The notes under the pieces: generated by a model | Seen by the model: the letters and a program-made list of their open reading frames with translations, nothing else | The model's database searches: none | Told to the model about the DNA's origin: nothing | Part shown: in pieces, positions 1 through 8,613 of the stretch | Numbering within the stretch: the stretch's first letter is position 1 | Layout: each line of letters opens with the position of its first letter | Translations under genes and position numbers: made by a program | Assembly (NCBI RefSeq): GCF_029892485.1 | Contig: NZ_JARXVG010000009.1 | Coordinates: 186,001-250,000 of the forward strand | Reading direction: 5' to 3' | Length of the DNA: 64,000 nt | Source of the DNA: Variovorax boronicumulans | GTDB lineage: Bacteria > Pseudomonadota > Gammaproteobacteria > Burkholderiales > Burkholderiaceae_C

Positions 1-1
1 G

Positions 2-841
2 CAGCATTCGGCATCGCTGCTCGGCACCGTGGGCCAGGCGCACGCCGACCTGCAGGCCGAGATGGCTTCGCGCGACCAGCAACGCCTGTCCGCCTGGACC
101 CAGGCGCTCGAAGCGATGGCCGTGTCGCTCCAGCAAGAGTGGCAGCAGGCGGGCGCGCGCAGCGAGAACCAGCAGCAGGAAATCTGCACGACGCTGGCGC
201 AGACCGCCAAAGACATTTCCGCCCAGAGCGAAGCGCATGCGAAGAGCACCATCGCCGAGATCGGTCAGCTGATGCAGGCCGCCTCCGAGGCGCCCCGCGC
301 CGCCGCCGAGGTGATCGCCGAGCTGCGCCAGAAGCTCTCGGACAGCATGGCGCGCGACAACGCGATGCTCGACGAGCGCAGCCGCATCCTCGGAACACTT
401 GAAACGCTGCTCGATGCCGTGAACCACGCATCGACCGAACAGCGCTCGGCCATCGATGCGCTCGTGGCCACGTCGGCCGACCTGCTGGACCGCGTCGGCA
501 CGCGCTTCACCGACAAGGTCGACACCGAAACCGGAAAGATGGCCGACGTGGCCGCGCAGATCACCGGCAGCGCCGTCGAAGTGGCGAGCCTGGGCGAGGC
601 CTTCGGTTTCGCGGTGAAGCTGTTCACCGAATCGAACGACAAGATGAGCGCGCACCTGCAGCGCATCGAAAGCGCGCTGGGCAAATCGATGGTGCGCAGC
701 GACGAGCAACTGGCCTACTACGTGGCGCAAGCCCGCGAGGTCATCGACCTGAGCATCTCGTCGCAGAAGCAGATCGTCGAAGACCTGCAGCAGCTCGCTG
801 CGCAACGCGATCACCGCGCAACAGCGGGCAGCGAAGCGTGA
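2..841 (+). CDS. DUF802-type coiled-coil protein, C-terminal part (5' end outside window)
   Basis: The reading frame is open from the first bases of the window, so only the last 279 residues are present. They are almost entirely charged, Gln/Ala/Glu-rich helix with heptad character, typical of a long coiled coil, and contain no membrane segment. I recognise the family from its neighbours: in Burkholderiales, DUF802 proteins precede an OmpA-like gene and a DUF2894 gene, as here. The stop codon overlaps the next ATG by one base (TGATG), so translation is probably coupled. Inference: the missing N-terminus may carry the membrane helices of a MotA/ZorA-like stator partner for the MotB-like protein encoded next. 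The domain name is fairly secure; the motor role is a hypothesis. Confidence 0.7.
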   Translation, partial: QHSASLLGTVGQAHADLQAEMASRDQQRLSAWTQALEAMAVSLQQEWQQAGARSENQQQEICTTLAQTAKDISAQSEAHAKSTIAEIGQLMQAASEAPRAAAEVIAELRQKLSDSMARDNAMLDERSRILGTLETLLDAVNHASTEQRSAIDALVATSADLLDRVGTRFTDKVDTETGKMADVAAQITGSAVEVASLGEAFGFAVKLFTESNDKMSAHLQRIESALGKSMVRSDEQLAYYVAQAREVIDLSISSQKQIVEDLQQLAAQRDHRATAGSEA

Positions 842-1488
842 TGACCGAGGACATCGACGCCGGCACCGAGGCCTCGGTGCCGGTATGGGCCGTCTTCGGC
901 GACCTGATGTCGGGTTTGCTGGGCGCCTTCGTGCTGATCCTGGTGTGCGTGATCGGCATGCAGCTCGAACTCGCGACCAAGCTCGAGGCCGAGGTCAAGC
1001 AGCGCAAGGTCGAGGCCGAGCGGCTGCAGACGCTCGAGCAGGCACTGGCCGGGCCGCTCGCGGCGGGCCGGGTGACGCTGAACAACGGGCGCATCGGCAT
1101 CAGCGGCAGCGTGCTGTTCGCGTTGAACTCCGCGGAATTGCAGCCCGAAGGCCGGCAGTTGCTCAAGAGCCTGGCGGCACCGCTGACCGCGTACCTCCAG
1201 GCCCGCGACGAGATGCTGATGGTGAGCGGCTTCACCGACGACCGGCAGGTGCGCGGCGGCAACCGCCAGTTCGCGGACAACTGGGAGCTGTCGGCCCAGC
1301 GCGCCTTGACGGTGACGCGCACGCTGATCGAGGAGGGCATTCCGTCGTCGTCGGTCTTTGCTGCGGCGTTCGGTGCCGAGCAGGCGGTTGCGTCGAATGC
1401 CGATGCCGACGGGCGATCGAAAAACCGGCGCGTGGAGATGGCGCCCACGCCGAAGCGTTCGGACCTGAAGACAAAGCCTCGTGAGTAG
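841..1488 (+). CDS. MotB/OmpA-like inner-membrane protein
   Basis: A 215-residue protein with one membrane segment near residues 16-40 and an OmpA-type peptidoglycan-binding domain in the C-terminal half, ending with the usual NRRVEM motif. The start of the membrane helix reads VFGDLMSGLLG, with an acidic residue at Asp21. An Asp in this place, followed by a small polar stretch, is the proton-relay signature of MotB, ExbD, TolR and ZorB. A short coiled coil (about residues 45-65) links helix and OmpA domain. The ATG at 841 is chosen because it overlaps the upstream stop; a GTG three bases earlier is also in frame. It likely sits in the inner membrane, anchored to peptidoglycan, and pairs with the DUF802 protein. 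Confidence 0.8.
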   Translation: MTEDIDAGTEASVPVWAVFGDLMSGLLGAFVLILVCVIGMQLELATKLEAEVKQRKVEAERLQTLEQALAGPLAAGRVTLNNGRIGISGSVLFALNSAELQPEGRQLLKSLAAPLTAYLQARDEMLMVSGFTDDRQVRGGNRQFADNWELSAQRALTVTRTLIEEGIPSSSVFAAAFGAEQAVASNADADGRSKNRRVEMAPTPKRSDLKTKPRE

Positions 1489-2092
1489 CGACGAAGCCAA
1501 CGGTGTCGACGCGACGCTCGACGCATGGCGCGAGCGCGGGGCACATCGCCTCGACCCGGTCCGTTTTCATTTCATCGAGACGCTGGCCAGGCGCGCCGCA
1601 GACCACGGCGGGGATGCGCGGCGCATGCTGGACGAGCGGGTGGCCGCACTGCTTGCGGCTTATGGCGAGGAATTCGAAAGCGCGCCAGACACGGCAACTG
1701 CTGCTGTCAGGCAGTCCGTACGCGGGCCGCTCGCGGAGCTGACCGACCACTTGGCGAAGCACGCTTCGTCCGATCGGATGGACCCGGCGACCAACGAGCT
1801 GAAGATGCTCCAGTTCTTCCGGAGCACCTGGTCGAAGCTGAGCGCCGAACGCCGCCTCACGCAATCGCTGGCCAGGCTACCGCAGAACGCCGGCCCGCTC
1901 AACTCGCACAACCTCGTGCACCAATCGCTCACGCTGATGCGCGAGCTGTCGCCCGAGTACCTCAACAAATTCGTGTCGTATGTCGACGCCTTGCTGTGGG
2001 TCGACCAGGCGAATGCCGGCAATGCGCCGTCGGGTGCGGATGCGCCGCGCGCCGAAAGCGGCAAGAAGACGGGGCGCAGCAAGTCCGGCTGA
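1481..2092 (+). CDS. DUF2894 domain-containing protein
   Basis: A 203-residue soluble protein with no signal peptide or membrane helix. The N-terminal half has the pattern of DUF2894 (LDAWRERGAHRLDPVRF, then a helix rich in Ala/Arg). The C-terminal half is helical and ends in a basic Lys/Gly/Ser tail. It starts with GTG and overlaps the OmpA-like gene by 8 bases, which marks it as the last cistron of the same operon. Function is unknown; constant linkage to the DUF802 and OmpA-like genes suggests a cytoplasmic accessory of the same envelope complex. Confidence 0.75.
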   Translation: MSSDEANGVDATLDAWRERGAHRLDPVRFHFIETLARRAADHGGDARRMLDERVAALLAAYGEEFESAPDTATAAVRQSVRGPLAELTDHLAKHASSDRMDPATNELKMLQFFRSTWSKLSAERRLTQSLARLPQNAGPLNSHNLVHQSLTLMRELSPEYLNKFVSYVDALLWVDQANAGNAPSGADAPRAESGKKTGRSKSG

Positions 2093-2117
2093 CGCTTCCA
2101 GCCAGCGCGCCGTCTGA

Positions 2118-3413
2118 TCAGGCCTGCCCCTGCGCCGCCTGCTCCGCCCGCGCATCGTGCCCGATGATCAGCACCAGCACGAACCCCAGCGCCGACAGCA
2201 GCGCAAGGAAGAGCACCGCGTAGAAGTCGTTGCCCATGCGGTCCTTCAGCGCGCCGAAGATCGTCGGACCGATGTAGCCGCCGAGGTTGCCGATGGAGTT
2301 GATCCACGCAATGCCCGCTGCAGCCGCGGTGCCGCTCAGGATGGCGGTGGGCAGCGTCCAGAACATCGGCAGCGCGCTGAAGATGCCGAACGCGGCGAGC
2401 GTCACGGCCGCCATCTTGGGAATGGGCGCGCTGGTTTGCGCGGCCACCACCAGGCCCACGACGATGCACGCGAGCGGGATCAAGAGGAACCACTTGCGCT
2501 CCTTCTTCGCGTCGGAGGCACGGGTCCAGAACACCATCGCGATGGCGCCGATCAGGTACGGAAAGGCGTTGATGAAGCCGATCTCCACGTTGCCCAGGCC
2601 GCCGAAGCCCTTGATGATCTGCGGCAGGAAAAAGCTCAGGCCATACAGCGGCACGGTGATGCCCATGTAGACGAAACCGAGGCCGATCACGCGCGGGTTC
2701 AGCAGCGCCTGCTTCCATGAAATGGTGTGCAGCGCCTCGCGGCTGCGGCGCTCGCCGTCGAGCGTGTTTTGCAGCCAGTCGCGCTCTTCGTTGGAGAGCC
2801 ACTTGGCATCCTTGGGACCGTCGGGCAGGTAGAACAGGATGAAGAAGGTCAGGATCAGCGAGGGAATCGCCTCGAGGATGAAGAGCCACTGCCAGCCGTG
2901 CATGCCGCCCACGCCATCCATGTTGAGGATGAAGCCCGAGATGGGCGAGCCGATCACCGTGGAGATCGGGATCGCGAACATGAACCAGCCCACGATGCGC
3001 GCGCGGTACGCCGCCGGAAACCACAGCGTGATGTAGAAGATCACGCCCGGAAAGAAGCCGGCCTCGGCAATGCCGAGCAGAAAGCGCACGACGTTGAAGC
3101 TGGTCGAGCCGCCCACCCAGGCCTGGGCCGCGGAAAGAATGCCCCAGCTGAACATGATGCGGGCGATCCAGCGGCGCGCACCGAAGCGCTCCAGCGCCAT
3201 GTTGCTCGGCACCTCGAAGAGGAAATACGCAAGGAAGAAGATGCCGGCCGCGCTGCCGAACACGGCGGCGGTGAAGCCCAGGTCCTTGGACATCGCGGCA
3301 CCGGCAAAGCCGAGGTTCACGCGGTCGAGGTAGGCGATGAAGTAGCTGATCATCAAGAGCGGCAAGAGCCGCCAGCTGATCTTCGAGATGGTTCTTTGTT
3401 CGATGGGGTTCAC
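2118..3413 (-). CDS. MFS transporter, anion:cation symporter (ACS) family
   Basis: A 431-residue permease with 12 predicted membrane helices. The N-terminus (SYFIAYLDRVNLGFAGAAM) and the next helices match the ACS family, which takes up organic anions such as tartrate, phthalate or glucarate derivatives by proton symport. It starts with GTG at 3413, preceded at a good distance by the ribosome site AGGAG, better than any nearby ATG. It lies 60 bases after the M48 peptidase gene on the same strand and may be co-transcribed with it, although their functions do not obviously match. The substrate cannot be told from sequence. Confidence 0.85.
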   Translation of the reverse strand: MNPIEQRTISKISWRLLPLLMISYFIAYLDRVNLGFAGAAMSKDLGFTAAVFGSAAGIFFLAYFLFEVPSNMALERFGARRWIARIMFSWGILSAAQAWVGGSTSFNVVRFLLGIAEAGFFPGVIFYITLWFPAAYRARIVGWFMFAIPISTVIGSPISGFILNMDGVGGMHGWQWLFILEAIPSLILTFFILFYLPDGPKDAKWLSNEERDWLQNTLDGERRSREALHTISWKQALLNPRVIGLGFVYMGITVPLYGLSFFLPQIIKGFGGLGNVEIGFINAFPYLIGAIAMVFWTRASDAKKERKWFLLIPLACIVVGLVVAAQTSAPIPKMAAVTLAAFGIFSALPMFWTLPTAILSGTAAAAGIAWINSIGNLGGYIGPTIFGALKDRMGNDFYAVLFLALLSALGFVLVLIIGHDARAEQAAQGQA

Positions 3414-3473
3414 GGTGTGTCTCCTGTTATGTGAAGGTTTTTGTGGAGCCTGTCCGGTGACAGGTGGTGGGGG

Positions 3474-5336
3474 TCAGGACGCCTGATCTTCTTCTTTTTG
3501 CTGTGCCCTCATGATCTGGTGGCGTTGCCAGTAGTGGCCGACGGCGCCTCGGAAGTTGTCTTTCTGCTTGCCGAGGCCCGCTACCTTGACCTTGGTGGTG
3601 CGCGCGCCCAGCACGCCCTTGTCGTGGTGCGTGACGATCAGCGTGTCGCCGAAGCTGCCGTCCTTGTAGGTGAGGCCCTTCACCTCGTCCCACGCGATCG
3701 TCGAGCCGCCGTCCGCGCTCGGATGCAGGCCGGTGTAGTCGACCACGATGCGCTCGCCGCCCTTCAATGCGAACTCGAGCGGCGGAAAGTGGCGCAGCAC
3801 GACGATGCGTTCTTCTTCGTTGGCCGGTTCGTAGCGGTAGGCCAGGCTCAGTTCGTGGTTCTGGACGAAGCGCTGCTCGTACTCGCTCCACAGGCGTTGC
3901 TCGATGGCCGGGGCGGTCTCGATCTCGTCGGCCCAGGTGGCCTGCGGTGCGGTTGCGACGATGGCGCCGTACACGCTCTCGGGCACATGGTGATCGACGT
4001 TGCGCATGCGTTCGAGCAGCGGCGGATGGCTGTCGTAGGGGTGGGGCACGTCGGCCGTCTTCATCGTCTCGATGAACGCCTCGGAGCTGGCGTAAGGCGG
4101 CAGCCCGTCGGCCACGAAGCGGGCGATGCCCAAAGCGCCGTCGTGCTGGCGGTTCTGCGCGAAGAGCTTCTGCTCGACGTCGTTGCGGTAGCTCGCGTAG
4201 GCCGAGATCTTGATCAGCGACTGCACGATGGCGCTCGGCGCCGTGAGACTCGCGGACACGCGGTCGGCCTTGTATTCGCGCTCGCGGCTGTCGCGTGCGA
4301 GGGCGAACTCGAAGATCATGCGGTACAGGCGCAGCAGGTAGTGCGCCACGATGGTGAGACCGCCGCTGCGCATCTGCCAGGTGTACTGGTCGAATTGCCG
4401 CAACTTGGGGCCCAGCGCCGCGCTGCTGCGGGTATCGCCGCCGCCCAGGTGGGCCAGCTCGTGCGCCAGCACCGCATCGGCCTCGGACTGGTCGAGCACG
4501 CGCAGGAGCGGAAGGCTCACGAACAGCGTGCGGCCGTTCAGGGTGCGTCCGCCGACTTCGATGGGCGCTTCAGTCACGAAAAAGTTGGTGTCGATGCCCG
4601 CGACGATCTGGTCGGGCGGCGCGGTCTTCACGCGGCCCGCGAGCTGGCGGATGCGCTCCCACAGTCGCGGCGCATCGGCCTGTGCGATGAGCTCGCCATC
4701 GATCGCGTTCACTGACGGCAGCTTCTTGAACAGCGTGTAGACCGCATAGAACACGGCCGCAGCGGCCGCGACGCCGGCAATGATGATCAGCTTGACGTAG
4801 TAGCTGTGCCAGAAGAAGGCGGTGAGCCAGAACGAGAGCCACACCAGCATCGCGCTCTGCAGCACGACCTCGACGGCACTGGACACCGTCATGAGCCGCC
4901 AACCCGCGACGAAGCTCGCATAGCGCAGGCCCCGGTTGGCGAAGGCCAGCGCGCCGAGCACCAGCGCCGCTGCGAGCAGTGCTGCGCCCAGCGCCAGCGT
5001 CCAGAGGGCAGCGCGGTCGGCCCAGTGGAACTGCCACTGCATCGAGTAGGGGCTGCACACCTTGTCATGGAAATTCTTGTCTTCCGGTGCGGTGGCGTCG
5101 CAGGCCTTGGAGAGCGGATGGCTGCGATAGAACGCGGTGGCCTCGGCCTTGTCGTCGGCGGAGAGACGGGCATCGGAAGTGATGCGTTTTTCAACCGCCT
5201 GCAGGAACTCGGCGTCCTGCGAGCGCAGTGCGTACTCGGTGAAGACCAGCGTCGCCGCCGGTATGGCAAAGAGCGACACGAGGGTCAGGAGAAACACGCG
5301 AAAAAGATCGGCGTGGATCGTTCGGGCGAAGGCCAT
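3474..5336 (-). CDS. M48 family membrane zinc metallopeptidase
   Basis: A 620-residue protein with the zinc motif HELAH at about residues 292-296 and the downstream EYKAD segment that supplies the third ligand and a conserved Asp, as in HtpX/Ste24 (M48) peptidases. Four or so membrane helices lie before the catalytic domain (about residues 10-35, 110-135 and 150-205). The C-terminal 250 residues hold no domain I recognise. An open frame extends to 5534, but the ATG at 5336 is preferred because it has a strong AGGAGG site 7-8 bases upstream and begins a normal N-terminus. The active site should face the cytoplasm, with a role in membrane protein quality control. A small hairpin (CCTGTC/GACAGG, 3449-3464) lies just after the stop. 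Confidence 0.85.
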   Translation of the reverse strand: MAFARTIHADLFRVFLLTLVSLFAIPAATLVFTEYALRSQDAEFLQAVEKRITSDARLSADDKAEATAFYRSHPLSKACDATAPEDKNFHDKVCSPYSMQWQFHWADRAALWTLALGAALLAAALVLGALAFANRGLRYASFVAGWRLMTVSSAVEVVLQSAMLVWLSFWLTAFFWHSYYVKLIIIAGVAAAAAVFYAVYTLFKKLPSVNAIDGELIAQADAPRLWERIRQLAGRVKTAPPDQIVAGIDTNFFVTEAPIEVGGRTLNGRTLFVSLPLLRVLDQSEADAVLAHELAHLGGGDTRSSAALGPKLRQFDQYTWQMRSGGLTIVAHYLLRLYRMIFEFALARDSREREYKADRVSASLTAPSAIVQSLIKISAYASYRNDVEQKLFAQNRQHDGALGIARFVADGLPPYASSEAFIETMKTADVPHPYDSHPPLLERMRNVDHHVPESVYGAIVATAPQATWADEIETAPAIEQRLWSEYEQRFVQNHELSLAYRYEPANEEERIVVLRHFPPLEFALKGGERIVVDYTGLHPSADGGSTIAWDEVKGLTYKDGSFGDTLIVTHHDKGVLGARTTKVKVAGLGKQKDNFRGAVGHYWQRHQIMRAQQKEEDQAS

Positions 5337-5493
5337 GGATAACTCCTCCTGGATGGCAGATGCTGTGAATTGTTGTGGAAGCGGTCCGGGAAGCCGATAG
5401 CGTAGCCGCCGAGCGCGTCGCTGTGAAATTTCGTGGCGCGTCAAGCGCATGCGACCGCCGACCAGCCAGCAAATAAGGTTATCGCTTTTGCAT

Positions 5494-5512
5494 CGTTCCA
5501 CGGCTTGGAACG
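5494..5512. promoter_or_regulatory. Perfect inverted repeat in the M48/SDR divergent intergenic region
   Basis: CGTTCCA-CGGCT-TGGAACG is a perfect 7-bp inverted repeat with a 5-bp spacer, 25 bases before the SDR start. A 19-bp symmetric site of this kind suits a dimeric repressor such as a TetR- or MarR-type protein. No regulator gene of that sort is adjacent. The rest of the 200-bp gap (5337-5536) shows no convincing -35/-10 pair. Confidence 0.35.
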
Positions 5513-5536
5513 CAGGTATAGCCTTCGGCCTCACCT

Positions 5537-6334
5537 ATGCCTACAGCCTCTGCATCCACCCCCGATTCCTCTTTCAACCCGGCTCCGTCGCCGGTGGCCT
5601 GGATCGCCGGTGTCGGCGCCAGCGCCGGCCTGGGCGCGGCGCTTGCACGGCGCTTCGCGGCCGAGGGATTCCTCGTCGCACTGACCGGCCGCACCCCGTC
5701 GCAACTCGCCGCGGTGGCCGCTGAAATCGAAGCCGCCGGCGGGCGGGCCCAGGTGTTCGCGGGTGACGTGGCGAGCGAGGCCGAGATCCACGGCATCGCG
5801 CAACGCGTGCAGGCATTGGGCCCGCTGTCGGTGGCGATCTTCAATGCGGCGAGCGCGGTGCGTGCGCCGACGCTGGAGATCTCTGTCGACCAGTTCACGC
5901 AGGCCTGGCGCACCAGCGCGCTGGGCGGTTTCATCTTTGCGAAAGAGGCCTTGCAGGGCCTGCTGGCCAACGGCTTCGAGGCCACTGCACCCAGGGCGCG
6001 CGGCAGCCTGCTGTTCACCGGCGCCACCGCGGCCCTGCGCGGCAAGCCGCCGTTCGCCGCCTTCGCGGCGGCCAAGGCCAGCCTGCGGTCGTTGAGCCAG
6101 AGCCTGGCGCGGGAGTTCGGACCGCAGGGCATCCACGTGGCCCACGTGGTGATCGATGGCGGCATTGACGGCGAGCGCCTGCGCAGCAACGCGCCCCAGC
6201 GCGTGGCGCAGGCCGGCGACGACGGCCTGCTGCAGCTCGATGCCATCGCAGAAAACTACTGGCAGCTGCATGTGCAGCACCGCAGCGCATGGACGCAGGA
6301 ACTCGACCTGCGTCCGTTCAAGGAACCCTTCTGA
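5537..6334 (+). CDS. SDR family protein with an atypical active site
   Basis: A 265-residue Rossmann protein. GVGASAGLG (residues 25-33) is the dinucleotide-binding glycine motif of classical short-chain dehydrogenases, and FNAAS matches the NNAG region. The catalytic Tyr-x3-Lys is replaced by Phe176-x3-Lys180, and the usual Ser-Ser before it reads FTGATA. The protein may therefore not work as a standard alcohol/ketone oxidoreductase, or may use a different mechanism. It is the first of three genes packed with gaps of 13 and 4 bases, likely one operon with the CmcJ-type protein and the flavin monooxygenase. Fold assignment is secure; substrate and activity are not. Confidence 0.8.
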   Translation: MPTASASTPDSSFNPAPSPVAWIAGVGASAGLGAALARRFAAEGFLVALTGRTPSQLAAVAAEIEAAGGRAQVFAGDVASEAEIHGIAQRVQALGPLSVAIFNAASAVRAPTLEISVDQFTQAWRTSALGGFIFAKEALQGLLANGFEATAPRARGSLLFTGATAALRGKPPFAAFAAAKASLRSLSQSLAREFGPQGIHVAHVVIDGGIDGERLRSNAPQRVAQAGDDGLLQLDAIAENYWQLHVQHRSAWTQELDLRPFKEPF

Positions 6335-6347
6335 GGAGTCATGCCGC

Positions 6348-7205
6348 ATGGGCAACGCATCGAATGGCCAACTGGTGGCCGGCACGCTTTCCTCGGTGGA
6401 GGCGGAGCTCAACTACCTGAAGGCGGGGCAGGGCAGGCCGGTGAGCTACACCTTCGAGCCGCCGCCCGGCGTGCCCTGGGTAACCGGCGAACTGGAGCCG
6501 CGCCGCGTGGCCATCCGCGATGGCCGCCCGCTCGTGGCGCTGCGCGAACTCTCGCTGGACCGCAGCGGCTTCACGCAGATCTCGCACCGCAGCGTGGTGG
6601 CCGACTTCTCGCACGACGCGACCATCCGCGATATCTACTACCGCGAGGCCGAGGCGCTGCTGCGCGACGTGACGGGCGCCGAGAAGATCGTCGTCTTCGA
6701 TCACACGCTGCGCGACAGCGCGCAGGGCTCGCGCCGCACCGCCGAATTGCGCGAGCCGGTGCGGCGCGTGCACAACGACCAGACCTTCGTCTCCGCACCG
6801 CGCCGCGTGCGTGACCACCTGCCGCCCGACGAAGCCGAAGAGCGCCTGAAACACCGTTTCGCCATCGTCAACCTGTGGCGCCCGCTGGCCACGGTGGAGC
6901 GCCTGCCGCTCGCGCTGTGCGATGCGCGCTCCATCGCGTTCGAGGACATGGTGCCGAGCGACCTTGTGTATCCCGACAAGGTGGGCGAGACCTACTCCTT
7001 CACCTGGAACCCCAAGCACCAGTGGTACTGGTTCCCGAGGCTGCGGCCCGACGAGGCGCTGCTGCTGAAGATCTACGACTCGCGCGACGACGGCACCGCG
7101 CGCTTCACCGCACACACCGCGTTCGAAGACCCGACCGGCGCGCCCGAAGCGCCGCCGCGCCGCAGCATCGAGTTGCGCGCGCTGGTGTTCTGGCCGGCCG
7201 AATGA
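6348..7205 (+). CDS. CmcJ/NvfI family oxidoreductase-like protein
   Basis: A 285-residue protein with the landmarks of the CmcJ/NvfI/EfuI family: FDHTLRDS, then VHNDQT, then NLWRPL with PLALCDARS and a C-terminal YDSRDDGTARF. Members occur in cephamycin and fungal meroterpenoid pathways and in plant-pathogen GA4-desaturase-like proteins, and are thought to act as Fe/2-oxoglutarate-type oxygenases or methoxylation partners. The His of HTLRDS and the His/Asp of VHND are plausible metal ligands. ATG at 6348 follows GAGGAG at a proper distance. It lies between SDR and flavin monooxygenase genes, suggesting one small pathway. The substrate is unknown. Confidence 0.75.
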   Translation: MGNASNGQLVAGTLSSVEAELNYLKAGQGRPVSYTFEPPPGVPWVTGELEPRRVAIRDGRPLVALRELSLDRSGFTQISHRSVVADFSHDATIRDIYYREAEALLRDVTGAEKIVVFDHTLRDSAQGSRRTAELREPVRRVHNDQTFVSAPRRVRDHLPPDEAEERLKHRFAIVNLWRPLATVERLPLALCDARSIAFEDMVPSDLVYPDKVGETYSFTWNPKHQWYWFPRLRPDEALLLKIYDSRDDGTARFTAHTAFEDPTGAPEAPPRRSIELRALVFWPAE

Positions 7206-7209
7206 CGCC

Positions 7210-8541
7210 ATGAGCACAAGCAAGCAGCTGCGGCTGGGCGCCTTCATGCGCCCGGTCAGCATCCACACCGGCGCCTGGCGTTACCCCGGCGCATGGCGGG
7301 ATGCCAACTTCAACTTCGCGCATTTGAAGCAACTGGCGCAGACGCTGGAGCGCGGCCGCTTCGACGCTTTCTTCATGGCCGATCACCTGGCCGTGCTCAA
7401 CATGCCTATCGAGGCGCTGCAGCGCAGCCACACGGTGACGTCGTTCGAGCCATTCACGCTGCTGTCGGCGCTGGCGCAGCACACGAAGCACATCGGGCTG
7501 GTGGCGACCGCATCGACCACCTTCGACGAACCGTTCCACATCGCACGGCGCTTCGCCTCGCTCGACCATCTGAGTGAGGGCCGCGCGGGCTGGAACATCG
7601 TGACCACCTCCAACCCCGACGCGGCGCTGAACTTCGGCCGCGACGACCACATGGAACATGACGAGCGCTATGCCCGCGCCCGCGAGTTCTACGACGTGGT
7701 CACCGGCCTGTGGGACAGCTGGGCCGACGACGCCTTCGAGCGCGATGCCGAAAGCGGCCGTTTCTTCGACCCCGCGAAGCTGCATGTGCTCGACCACAAG
7801 GGCAAGTACCTCTCGGTGCGCGGGCCGCTGCACATCGCGCGGCCGGTGCAGGGCTGGCCGCTGATCGTGCAGGCGGGCGCGTCGGAAGCAGGGCGGCAGC
7901 TTGCGGCGGAAACGGCCGAGGCGATCTTCGCGGCGCCGGGCACGCTGGCCGCGGCACAAAGCTTCTATGCCGACATCAAGGGCCGCATGCGCAAGCTCGG
8001 GCGCGAGCCGGACCACCTCAAGATCCTGCCCGCGGCCTTCGTGGTGGTCGGCGACACGGTCGAAGAGGCCCGCGCCATCCGCGCGAAGCTCGACAGCCTG
8101 GTGCACTACGACAGCGCCATCGCCTCGCTCTCGATCCAGCTCGGCCACGACGCCTCGAAGTTCGACCCCGATGCACCTCTGCCCGACGTGCCCGAGACCA
8201 ATGCCAGCCAGAGCAGCCGCGCCCGGGTGATCGAGCTGGCCCGCAGCGAGAACCTCACGGTGCGACAACTGGCTCAACGCCTGGGCGGCTACGGCGGCCT
8301 GGCCTTCGTGGGCACGGCGCAGACCATCGCCGACGAGATGCAGGAGTGGCTCGAGACCGAGGGCTCCGACGGCTTCAACGTGATGTTCCCCTGGCTGCCG
8401 GGCGGGCTGGACGCCTTCGTCGACAAGGTGGTGCCCGAGCTGCAGCGCCGCGGCATCTTCCGGCGTGAATACGAAGGTCGCACCCTGCGCGAGAACCTTG
8501 GTTTGCCTCGCCCTGCCAACCGATTCTTTTCCCCGGATTAG
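7210..8541 (+). CDS. NtaA/DmoA-type FMN-dependent monooxygenase (luciferase-like)
   Basis: A 443-residue member of the luciferase-like monooxygenase superfamily. The order of motifs fits the NtaA/SnaA/DmoA/SoxA branch, which is longer than other luciferase-like enzymes: RGRFDAFFMADHLA, then EPFHIARRFASLDHLSEGRAGWNIVTT, then GWPLIVQAGAS, and a late GGLAFVGT. These enzymes use FMNH2 from a separate reductase to oxidise nitrilotriacetate, dimethyl sulfide, dibenzothiophene or alkanesulfonate-type compounds. No reductase gene is adjacent. It starts 4 bases after the CmcJ-like gene and should be co-transcribed with it. Family assignment is firm; the substrate is open. Confidence 0.88.
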   Translation: MSTSKQLRLGAFMRPVSIHTGAWRYPGAWRDANFNFAHLKQLAQTLERGRFDAFFMADHLAVLNMPIEALQRSHTVTSFEPFTLLSALAQHTKHIGLVATASTTFDEPFHIARRFASLDHLSEGRAGWNIVTTSNPDAALNFGRDDHMEHDERYARAREFYDVVTGLWDSWADDAFERDAESGRFFDPAKLHVLDHKGKYLSVRGPLHIARPVQGWPLIVQAGASEAGRQLAAETAEAIFAAPGTLAAAQSFYADIKGRMRKLGREPDHLKILPAAFVVVGDTVEEARAIRAKLDSLVHYDSAIASLSIQLGHDASKFDPDAPLPDVPETNASQSSRARVIELARSENLTVRQLAQRLGGYGGLAFVGTAQTIADEMQEWLETEGSDGFNVMFPWLPGGLDAFVDKVVPELQRRGIFRREYEGRTLRENLGLPRPANRFFSPD

Positions 8542-8613
8542 CAACGGACCCGGGCCCGCAGGCAACCGACCCCACGCCTGCATCGATTGGCGCGCTTGAC
8601 GACAATCGGATCA

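Noticed and set aside
5337..5534. Extension of the M48 peptidase to 5534
   Set aside because: The added 66 residues are basic and unconserved in appearance, and the AGGAGG site lies directly before ATG 5336.
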